From positions 98,139,705-98,203,704 of the forward strand of contig NC_087062.1 of NCBI RefSeq assembly GCF_963678635.1: DNA of 64,000 bases, written 5' to 3'. The notes beneath the pieces were generated by a model, which saw only the letters and a list, made by a program, of their open reading frames with translations, searched no databases and was not told the origin of the DNA. Each line of letters begins with the position of its first letter. Position 1 is the stretch's first letter. Positions 34,652-42,470 of this stretch are shown in pieces. A program made the position numbers and the translations under genes. The DNA comes from Symsagittifera roscoffensis (taxonomy: Eukaryota; Xenacoelomorpha; Acoela; Convolutidae).

Positions 34652-36596
34652 TGAACTTCGTACGATGCTAGCAACGCATTACACACCACTATCAACTAAT
34701 GCGCCAACACCGGAGGAGTTGAGGCTCAAATCAAAAGAGTATCTTTTGTTGAAACCTCCTTCGAGATCTGGATATTACAAAAACAATTATGGCAATTTTA
34801 ACAACGGACCAGCTAACCAAGGGAACAATTGGTACAAACCGAGGGATGATATGGACAAGAGACGTTCTTGTGCTAATTGCAGTTCAACAGACCATCATGT
34901 GTCAGCATGCCCAGCTTACAAACAAGGCATGAAAGCAATAGGCTTTAGCCTCGAGGACGAAGATGCGTCAGAGTTGGATCATGAGGATTTCATGAGAGGA
35001 GTAATTGCGAAATTTGGCCCGAGGTGTTTCTTTTGTAACTTGGAAGGTCATTTTAAATCAGATTGTCCGCAATTCTGGGATGCAGTGGCAGACATCAAGC
35101 ATCCAAGGCATGAAGAAGCTTTGTCAGGAGTGAAAGCAAGCAAGGCTCGACTTTTGGGCGAAGCAGAGGCACGCAGGAAGGACAAACCTCAAGAGCTGGC
35201 GGCAAAGAAAATGCAAGCAGTAACAGAAGAAGCACGTGAACCGGAACCAGCAACTGCGGCCGATGACTTCAAGATCGATTATAAGGCAGCCGCAAAGGAT
35301 GCTTTAAATAGAGTACAGCAGGAATTGGTGACGAAAGAGATCGAACAAAAAGTGAAACTTGAACTGGAAAATGAAAAGCTTCAGGAGCAACTGAATACCT
35401 TCGAGGCAACGGAGTTCGAAGAGACGAAAACACCAAGCAGTTTAGATATGAAACTTAAAGTGATCTCCGGTAAGAGGTTCGACATGGCGCCGCAGGGAAA
35501 GAAGATACAGTCGATAATCTCAGTGGCTGGACACCAGGTAATAAGAAATTTGAGTGAACCATCAGAGTTCACTTTAATGCATTTGGACACATATGCAGAT
35601 TATCTGAGGCAGGTGGAGCCACGCACTGAGTCGAGAGCTGTGCGAGCACTACTAACGACGGGTGGCCCTCGCATGAAGAAACTTCATGGACGCTACTTGG
35701 AGGTCTATGGGCCGTATCAAATAATGCTGAACGTGGATGGAATCAGCATCTACACCAGGACTTACATAACAACAGATGATGACCAAATGGGGCAGATCTA
35801 TTTGGGTGAAGAGGAACTCAAAGTCCGCAGGATAGGCCATGACGCCATGATGGAACAAGACGCGGTACATATTGGATATGAAGCAGATGTGACAGCACAC
35901 CTGCTTGACACCAACGGAACAAAAATCGGAGTCACAGGGCTTCTGGACACAGGCGCGGTGGTGAGTGTGATGCCGATAAAAACCTGGGAGAGAATGGGCT
36001 TCACGCGGGAAGATTTGATTCCTACGAATCTCCGACTAGCCGCTGCAAATCGAGGAGCTATCTACGTAGCCGGAAGAACACCGGTGACGGTCCTTCACAT
36101 GGGAGGACGGAACCTTTGGATGAGCTTCCTGGTGGTAGAGAATCTGGACGACGCCGACCAATTCATCTTGGGCAGAGATTTTGTCAGGAATTTTGACGTG
36201 ATGATTGACTTGAACAACGGTCTAATACGGATTAGAAACCCGGACCGAAAGTATGTTAAGAGACCCATTAATAGGATAATAACAGATGAAAATAAGGTAC
36301 CAGTTTTTTTGGATAGAAAAGTAAAGTTACAACCAGGACAAGCTGTAGTAGCGATTTTTAGAATGAGAAATTTAAATTCGTTAAGTGATAGCAAACAGGT
36401 TTGCTTAGTACCGAATCCAAATAGTCAGAGTTCGGTGATTTTAGGCCGGAGCTTCTCGGTAACGCGAAACGGACTGTGTGTCAGTGTGTTGTTGAACACA
36501 CTGGACACCACGGTTTCAATCCAGCGTGGAAAGAAGCTTGGTTACGCATTGCCGATGAGGACCGACTATGATGAGACACAAAACTTGAAGAAATAA
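34587..36596 (+). CDS. gag-pro: Gag C-terminus, two CCHC knuckles, aspartic protease
   Basis: A 669-codon ORF in the +1 frame relative to the preceding one. It begins with the end of the capsid domain. Two zinc knuckles of the form C-x2-C-x4-H-x4-C follow, at 34869-34910 and 35024-35066, the nucleocapsid hallmark. Next comes a Lys/Glu-rich helical stretch, then a retropepsin-type protease with LLDTGA at 35939-35956, the active-site Asp included, and its partner strand FILGRDF near 36165. The long distance between knuckles and protease leaves an unassigned segment at about 35450-35900, possibly a matrix-like or RNase-linker domain. The ORF ends at TAA 36594-36596, but the same frame continues into the next two ORFs. 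Confidence 0.9.
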   Translation: MSQTEGMNLAVASKFIDGVKNDELRTMLATHYTPLSTNAPTPEELRLKSKEYLLLKPPSRSGYYKNNYGNFNNGPANQGNNWYKPRDDMDKRRSCANCSSTDHHVSACPAYKQGMKAIGFSLEDEDASELDHEDFMRGVIAKFGPRCFFCNLEGHFKSDCPQFWDAVADIKHPRHEEALSGVKASKARLLGEAEARRKDKPQELAAKKMQAVTEEAREPEPATAADDFKIDYKAAAKDALNRVQQELVTKEIEQKVKLELENEKLQEQLNTFEATEFEETKTPSSLDMKLKVISGKRFDMAPQGKKIQSIISVAGHQVIRNLSEPSEFTLMHLDTYADYLRQVEPRTESRAVRALLTTGGPRMKKLHGRYLEVYGPYQIMLNVDGISIYTRTYITTDDDQMGQIYLGEEELKVRRIGHDAMMEQDAVHIGYEADVTAHLLDTNGTKIGVTGLLDTGAVVSVMPIKTWERMGFTREDLIPTNLRLAAANRGAIYVAGRTPVTVLHMGGRNLWMSFLVVENLDDADQFILGRDFVRNFDVMIDLNNGLIRIRNPDRKYVKRPINRIITDENKVPVFLDRKVKLQPGQAVVAIFRMRNLNSLSDSKQVCLVPNPNSQSSVILGRSFSVTRNGLCVSVLLNTLDTTVSIQRGKKLGYALPMRTDYDETQNLKK

Positions 36597-36599
36597 AGT

Positions 36600-36905
36600 G
36601 TGAAAGACTGTCCTTATCATGCAAATAAAGATAAAATCTTAAAGAGAATTAATGAATTAAAATCTATTCGTAAATTGTTTTCAATGAAATCCGAAACGGA
36701 CGACGGCTTATCAAGCTGCTCGAATTTTCCGGAACGCCCCTCGTCATATGAACTAGATTCTGACAAACCGGTTTTGCCAGAAATAGAACATTTAAAAGGA
36801 AAAATAGGTGAGGGAGATTTTGAAAAATTGCGGGACCTCCTAGATCGGAACGCCGAAGTATTTTCAAAACATAAGGCGGACATCGGTTGCTGTAATTTCG
36901 TCTAA
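36600..36905 (+). CDS. pol: Protease-to-RT linker
   Basis: This 101-codon frame is in phase with the ORFs on both sides, separated only by TAA codons at 36594 and 36903. It holds the typical run-in to a Ty3/gypsy reverse transcriptase: an acidic stretch with a LRDLLDRNAEVFSKHKADIG segment, the pre-RT helix before the H-x-I strand that lies just after the second stop. Two same-frame stops inside one polyprotein suggest inactivating changes, or stop suppression; the sequence alone cannot tell. Confidence 0.7.
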   Translation: MKDCPYHANKDKILKRINELKSIRKLFSMKSETDDGLSSCSNFPERPSSYELDSDKPVLPEIEHLKGKIGEGDFEKLRDLLDRNAEVFSKHKADIGCCNFV

Positions 36906-36959
36906 CACGAAATCGAACTAGAAGAGGGCGCCGTTCCCCATAGGGAAGGCGCAAGGCGA

Positions 36960-37508
36960 ATGACGCCACATAAATCGGAAGCGTGCCGAGCGGAAATAGA
37001 AATGTTGCTTGAATACGACATGATAGAACCCTCGAAATCACCATGGGCTTGCGGAGTAGTAATGGCGAAAAAGAAAGGGGGGCAGCTTAGATTTTGTTGC
37101 GACTTTCGTTACTTGAACGCGGTAACGATTAAAGATGCGTACCCGATACCGCGAATAGACGAGAGCCTATCCAAACTTGGTGATGCAAAGTTCTTCACCA
37201 CATTGGACTTGGGTTCTGCCTTCTGGCAGGTTCCTCTGCGAAAGAAGGACAGGGAGAAAACCGGATTCGCGTGCGAATTGGGGTTGTACCAGTGGAAGAG
37301 GATGCCCTTCGGCTTGTGCAATGCAACAGCAACCTTTCAAAGGCTGATGGCTCAGGCTTTGACAGGAGTGACCAAAAAGTACGGGAATCTCTTGATGTGC
37401 TACGTGGATGACGTAGTCATAGCGACACCAACCCTGGAGGATCACATTGATCGACTCGATGAGGTCTTCGGAAAGAGCAGGCTTGAAATGCAAACCATCG
37501 AAATGTGA
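36960..37508 (+). CDS. pol: Reverse transcriptase, palm and fingers
   Basis: The Ty3/gypsy RT core appears in order: a short helix ending MIEPSKSPWACGVV (block 1), LRFCCDFRYLNAVT (block 2), FFTTLDLGSAFWQVPL with the first catalytic Asp (block 3), PFGLCNATATFQRLM (block 4) and the catalytic YVDD at 37401-37412 (block 5). Coding really starts upstream of the ATG at 36960, from just after the TAA at 36903. After block 5 the frame ends at 37508, while the thumb continues in the next frame. All catalytic aspartates are present. Confidence 0.9.
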   Translation: MTPHKSEACRAEIEMLLEYDMIEPSKSPWACGVVMAKKKGGQLRFCCDFRYLNAVTIKDAYPIPRIDESLSKLGDAKFFTTLDLGSAFWQVPLRKKDREKTGFACELGLYQWKRMPFGLCNATATFQRLMAQALTGVTKKYGNLLMCYVDDVVIATPTLEDHIDRLDEVFGKSRLEMQTIEM

Positions 37509-39240
37509 AATCCTTAGGGATTCGATCAAGTACCTGGGAAGAATGGTGGACTGGCATGGTGTGAGGCCAGATCCAGAAGCAGTAGAGGCTGTGCTGACAT
37601 GGAAAGCTCCTAGAACGGACACACAGCTCATGAGCTTCCTAGGGTTTGCCAATTACTACCGAGAATTCATAAAAGGATACGCGGACAAGGTGTACCCGAT
37701 GCAGAAGCTGATGCGCAACAAAGGGAAAAAGTTCGAATGGAACGATGAGGCACAAGTTGCTTTCGAGAACATAAAGCGGGAACTGTGCGAAGCGCCAGTG
37801 CTGGGCATGCCTACAGAAAAGGGCATGTATGTTCTTGACACAGACGCATCGGTGGTGGCCATCTCAGGAATATTGCATCAAGAGCAAGAATGGAACGGAA
37901 GAACAGTCCTCCGTCCCATTGCATACGGCAGCAAGGTCTTGAGTGACACAGAGATGAAATATGGCGCACCGAAAGCAGAAATGTTTGCAGTAGTCACCTT
38001 CGTGGAAAAGTACCGTGCATATTTGGGGAGCGCTCCCTTCAAGTTACGCGTGGACAACAGAGCGTTATCCTGGTTGAAGACCTACTCGATGGATCAGAGT
38101 TATATTGGTAGATGGATAGTCAGATTGGATGGCTACCATATGATAATCGAACATAGGATGCGTGATAAACATCAGAATGCTGACAGTCTCAGCAAGAAAA
38201 CTGAGTTCTATGAAAGATTGGAGCAGAAGCAGGCCAATCAGGCGGAAGTAAAGGAGGGATTCTCGTTTCTGGACAAAGAAACTTATGAAGCGCTTCCCTT
38301 AACGAGATGGTTGGATAAGTCTGGACATCCAATTCCGGGGCATCCTGAGTTACCTGTAGAGAAAGCAGCCGAGATAAAGATCCTGTCAAGGGAGGACCCG
38401 GTCCCCTTGGATTTGTTGCTGCGCTCGAACCTGGTACAGCAAGAACTCTCTCGCATGAATATAAACAGCCTCTCATTATTGGATAAAACGGTGCAAGTCA
38501 CACCACAAGTGATGCGGATACTGGGTGGATTGTTAGAAAGAGAAGTGACCAGAGATGACCCCGAGTGGACAGCAGCAGTGGCATCGCTAACAGTCAGTGA
38601 GAAAGTGAAGATCATGCCGTCCAGACAACAGCACGAAGAGAACAAGAGGGATTGTAGGACAATAGTTCAGCAACTAGTATCCTCAATACCCCAAGAGATT
38701 TTAACCAGTACTTCTTACGGACAGAAAGGACGGGAGAGCGGCAAGCAAAAGAAAACTGTCACCTTTGTAGACCAGGATAAAGAGGGTGGAGTTGTAAAAC
38801 AAAATCTGCTGCAAGACTATTTGTCCGGGGAGAAGGATAAGGAGAAAAACCAGCGATCACAAGATCAACACCCGGGACAAGGAAATTTGTCCGGGGAGTC
38901 CGAGATAGACGAGAAAATTCCTGATGAGAAACAGGACCTAGAGAACAAAGTTTTGTCCGGGGAGTTCAGATGGATGCGAAGGAAATACGGACATGATCTG
39001 GAGGAGCGTGCAGTCTCCAGCACAACACCTTCGACGGATGATAAGTCAGAAAGCTCGAGAATGAACACCTATTCAGACAGGGATTCGACCTCGGGATCAG
39101 AACTGTCAGAACTGGCGATACACACGCTACTAGTGGAAACTCGGGCGAGAAACCTGGACAGAGAGGTGTACCAGGATCCTGACAGTGATCGCTACCTAAT
39201 ACCAAGCGAAAGAGTCTTTGACAACCAGCGGATGACTTAG
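37447..39240 (+). CDS. pol: RT thumb, RNase H and linker
   Basis: A 597-codon ORF in the +1 frame relative to the palm. It begins with the thumb (KCEIL...YLGRMV, then FLGFANYYREFI). The RNase H domain starts near 37830 with LDTDAS (first Asp), has the conserved Glu in the KAEMFAV region, the third acidic residue in LRVDNRAL and the C-terminal DKHQNADSLS. The last 300 residues are hydrophilic and have no known fold. They contain three LSGE repeats whose DNA is the motif TTGTCCGGGGAG. Amber stop TAG at 39238. Confidence 0.9.
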   Translation: MIDSMRSSERAGLKCKPSKCEILRDSIKYLGRMVDWHGVRPDPEAVEAVLTWKAPRTDTQLMSFLGFANYYREFIKGYADKVYPMQKLMRNKGKKFEWNDEAQVAFENIKRELCEAPVLGMPTEKGMYVLDTDASVVAISGILHQEQEWNGRTVLRPIAYGSKVLSDTEMKYGAPKAEMFAVVTFVEKYRAYLGSAPFKLRVDNRALSWLKTYSMDQSYIGRWIVRLDGYHMIIEHRMRDKHQNADSLSKKTEFYERLEQKQANQAEVKEGFSFLDKETYEALPLTRWLDKSGHPIPGHPELPVEKAAEIKILSREDPVPLDLLLRSNLVQQELSRMNINSLSLLDKTVQVTPQVMRILGGLLEREVTRDDPEWTAAVASLTVSEKVKIMPSRQQHEENKRDCRTIVQQLVSSIPQEILTSTSYGQKGRESGKQKKTVTFVDQDKEGGVVKQNLLQDYLSGEKDKEKNQRSQDQHPGQGNLSGESEIDEKIPDEKQDLENKVLSGEFRWMRRKYGHDLEERAVSSTTPSTDDKSESSRMNTYSDRDSTSGSELSELAIHTLLVETRARNLDREVYQDPDSDRYLIPSERVFDNQRMT

Positions 39241-39275
39241 AAACGATAGCGGTATCGAAACGTTCGATAAGCCTG

Positions 39276-42062
39276 TTGCCGCAGAAAGAGGTAGTCAGGA
39301 GTGATCTTCAGCCGTTTCAACAAGAAAAACAACCGTTGGCGAAGATTTGGTGCGTTAAGATGGAAGAAGACACACATCAGCCCAACGAGCTGAACAGTCA
39401 GATGAGAGTCATGAAGACGTACTTGAAGGCGAGATACAGACTCTCGGACCTTCTAAGGGCGCAGAGAAATGATCGCATGACAAGCAACCTAAAAAGGTGG
39501 ATAGAAAACGGTGCACCTGACAAAGGTGATCTGGAAGAAGACAGCTATAGGATCCTGAGACAATACTTCATGCAGAAGGAGGGGAGATTATATCTGAACA
39601 AGGACGGGATCGTGGCTTGCAGGAGAAGAGAAGAAGACAAGGTCTTATACAAATATAACGCGATAGTGTTGCCGCAACTCTATCAGACAGAACTGTTATT
39701 CAGGTCGCATGATCAGATGGGCCATCAAGGGATCGACAAAGTGTATCAGAGGATCCTGAAGCGCTTTGAGTGGCCTGGGATGAAAAAGGCATGCGAGAAA
39801 TGGGTGACAGCATGTCTGTCATGCCAACAGGTCAAGGATCCTAGGAAGTTGCGATTTCCTTTACAATCAATTGAGTCGTCTGAATTCAACGAGGTGGTGC
39901 AGATAGATCACCAGAAGATATGCATGACAGACAGCGGTTACAACCAAGTCTTGGTCATGATAGATCACTTCACGAAGTATGCAGAGGCCGTGCCCTGCAT
40001 AACTGCCTCGGCGGAAGAGACATGCGACCACCTGATCAATACGTGGATAGCAAGACACGGATGTCCAATGACGTTTCAATCGGACAATGGAACGGCTTTC
40101 GTAGGCGAGCTTACGAAAGAGCTTATGAGACGGTCACAAGTCGCTCAGGCTCACTCCACGACATACCACCCTCAGACGAATGGCTTAGTGGAAAGACAGA
40201 ATAGGACGTTAGTGTCGATGCTGAGGGTATATTGTTCCAGGTACATGACCGATTGGGACAGATACCTTCCACAGGTGATGGGAGCTTATAATAGCACGCA
40301 ACACTCCACCACTGGAGTCAGTCCACATATGATGCTGACGGGACACGAGAAGTCTTTACCCTTGACATTCTTCTACCCAGAGTATGAGGGAAAGAAAACA
40401 TCCCCACAGGTCTACGTGAGGGATGTGATCAGACGCCAACAGGAGTTGAACGACTTGTGTAGACGAAACACTCAGCAGGCACAGGCAAGGCAGAGGAAAA
40501 GATTCGACAAGAAAGCAGCTGGTGCAAAGGCTTACTCGGTGGGAGACTACGTATGGGTATTTCAGAACGTTATACCACCGAAAGGGACAAAAAAGCTTCT
40601 GAAGAAGTGGAGGGGACCCTTCATGATTACAGAGGTGCACCAAGAGGGACGCTTTTATAGACTGAGTACTGGCCGAGCCGCCCACTACGAGAACATCAAG
40701 CCACACAATCCATCGACAGAAGACTGGTGTATACCTGCAGACATGGAAGAAGGGGATTATCTAATGATGGATCCTGCTTGTGAGGTCAATGAAAAAGGCA
40801 CCAGGGAGAAGAACGATGGAAACGAAGTCGTAGAGGAAGGTACGGATACACCATTGGACCTGGATCCAAACGAACAGATCGAAGCGGACGATGAAACCTT
40901 GCCCTACGCAGAGGAAGATTGGCAGGATTCCGAACAGACAGAGGTTCCCAAGAACATGGAACCAGATCTTCCGTTCACGATGCAGACTCGTCAGAAAGAC
41001 GGGACGAGACTAAGAAAGAAATACAATCCTTACGGTGACGACTTTGTAGTGGATAGGATAGATCTAAAGAAAATAGTGGAGGAAGTAGTGGGTTTAGAGG
41101 AAATAACAGTGTCACAGGACATTGACATAGTCGATGATCACAACGATGAGTGGGTTGACGACTGGTCGAAACCCGAGGTGGAGTTCGACGATGAGCAACA
41201 GCAGTCAAATGAACAAGACCTGACGAACCTGCGTGTCTTAGAGTGGCTGAACGAAATGACATCAGACCCTGAAAAGACCAGCGTTACGATTCAAGACGTA
41301 GATCGCGAAAGCGCGAAATACATTAAGACCGAACGAGATGATCCTTCCTGGGCTGCCCAGGAAGGACAACTTCTCATTTCAGCTTCTAATCTTGACTTAA
41401 TACCCGGTATGCGATCGACGGGGACGCCGATGGATATTTTTGTCCGGGGAGTGGGGGTAGGACTTACCCACACTGAAAACTTGATAATAAAAAAATTGAG
41501 AATAGCAAGAGAAACAGGAAACTTAGAAGCAGAAACAGGTGAAGAACCTAAGAAACCTGACATAGGCAGGGTAGTTGAGTCATATTTTAATTTACCAAAT
41601 GAATATTCTAGTAACATAATACTAACAGACAGTGATTTCATACTCACAAACAGAACATGTGCGGTAGCTATCACCGCAGACATGCGTTTTAGGACGGCGC
41701 TAGCGGCAGATTTTAAGAGGGAATATAAAAACGTGGAATTCCTTTGGAAGCAAAGACCAGGGATAGGGGGCGTAGCAGCCTTACCCCCGGCGGTGTCGCA
41801 AATACCGGGAAAATGCTTATGCTTCCTGGTAACGAGGGCGACAGAGAAGCAACACGTGGACCCAGAAAATCTAGTCTTGTCTTTGACGAGGCTGAGGGAC
41901 TTCCTTGTGGAAATGGACGTGAAGGAGCTTTCGCTTCCAGTGTACGATCCAAATAGAGGAAGACTGCATCCTCGGGAATTGTACGCGCTTGTACACGTGA
42001 TATTCTCTGATACGAACATACAAGTATATCTACATAAGAAATATTACTTAAGTATAGGCTGA
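39276..42062 (+). CDS. pol: Integrase fused to a C-terminal macro domain
   Basis: A 928-codon ORF. At about residues 140-190 is the HHCC zinc domain (SHDQMGHQG, then CLSC). The catalytic core has Asp211 (VVQIDH), Asp270 (FQSDNGTAF) and Glu306 (GLVERQNR), a D-58-D-35-E pattern, followed by the YNSTQHSTTG segment and an SH3-like C-terminal part (VGDYVWVF near 40540, KLLKKWRGPF). Some 280 acidic residues follow. At about residues 770-925 is a macro fold: a TCAVAITADMRFRTALAADF strand-loop (usual macro proteins have a G-A-G-I loop here), NVEFLWKQRP, KCLCFLVTRAT, a long helix, and ELSLPVYDPNRG. It is most like the TARG1/Poa1-type macro branch. The typical glycine-rich phosphate loop is altered, so binding may differ. 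Confidence 0.88.
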   Translation: MPQKEVVRSDLQPFQQEKQPLAKIWCVKMEEDTHQPNELNSQMRVMKTYLKARYRLSDLLRAQRNDRMTSNLKRWIENGAPDKGDLEEDSYRILRQYFMQKEGRLYLNKDGIVACRRREEDKVLYKYNAIVLPQLYQTELLFRSHDQMGHQGIDKVYQRILKRFEWPGMKKACEKWVTACLSCQQVKDPRKLRFPLQSIESSEFNEVVQIDHQKICMTDSGYNQVLVMIDHFTKYAEAVPCITASAEETCDHLINTWIARHGCPMTFQSDNGTAFVGELTKELMRRSQVAQAHSTTYHPQTNGLVERQNRTLVSMLRVYCSRYMTDWDRYLPQVMGAYNSTQHSTTGVSPHMMLTGHEKSLPLTFFYPEYEGKKTSPQVYVRDVIRRQQELNDLCRRNTQQAQARQRKRFDKKAAGAKAYSVGDYVWVFQNVIPPKGTKKLLKKWRGPFMITEVHQEGRFYRLSTGRAAHYENIKPHNPSTEDWCIPADMEEGDYLMMDPACEVNEKGTREKNDGNEVVEEGTDTPLDLDPNEQIEADDETLPYAEEDWQDSEQTEVPKNMEPDLPFTMQTRQKDGTRLRKKYNPYGDDFVVDRIDLKKIVEEVVGLEEITVSQDIDIVDDHNDEWVDDWSKPEVEFDDEQQQSNEQDLTNLRVLEWLNEMTSDPEKTSVTIQDVDRESAKYIKTERDDPSWAAQEGQLLISASNLDLIPGMRSTGTPMDIFVRGVGVGLTHTENLIIKKLRIARETGNLEAETGEEPKKPDIGRVVESYFNLPNEYSSNIILTDSDFILTNRTCAVAITADMRFRTALAADFKREYKNVEFLWKQRPGIGGVAALPPAVSQIPGKCLCFLVTRATEKQHVDPENLVLSLTRLRDFLVEMDVKELSLPVYDPNRGRLHPRELYALVHVIFSDTNIQVYLHKKYYLSIG

Positions 42063-42470
42063 GTGATGTGCGAGAGGGTGTTAGGCCAAAGACTAAGTTG
42101 TGTGTAATATGTGAGAGGTGCGTTATGTTATGTTATGTGTTAGGTTATTAAGATCATGGGTAAGTAGGGGTTAGTGACCATAATGACGATAATGAACAAG
42201 TAAATGACGATCTTGGGAATAGATCCAAAGTTTGGACTGTCCAATCTTAGGTCGAATTCCAAAATTTTAGAAACCAATTGATTTTAATAAATTTTAGGAT
42301 AAATATCTTTTTATCTGAACTGTCTTTAAGCAAATTTTAACGATGTATGTTAAGGTGAAATTGACAGGTGTGACATTCGTGATTTCTTTTCTAGATCCTG
42401 ATTGATCATTTAATTGCTCACTTGAGTCAAAACTTGAAATCGAAATCAAATCAAACTTGGAAAGAACAGT
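42063..42470 (+). other. Spacer between pol and the 2981-codon ORF
   Basis: 408 bases, AT-richer than the ORFs around it, with no ORF. It contains TGTGACATTCG at 42370, the same eleven bases as the left end of the element, and a splice-acceptor-like site at 42384-42394. Confidence 0.7.
42384..42394 (+). promoter_or_regulatory. Candidate splice acceptor for the last ORF
   Basis: TTTCTTTTCTAG is a strong polypyrimidine-AG. It lies 76 bases before the ATG at 42471 and no ATG lies between, so a spliced RNA joining the leader here would start at the large ORF. The donor is not identified. Confidence 0.4.
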
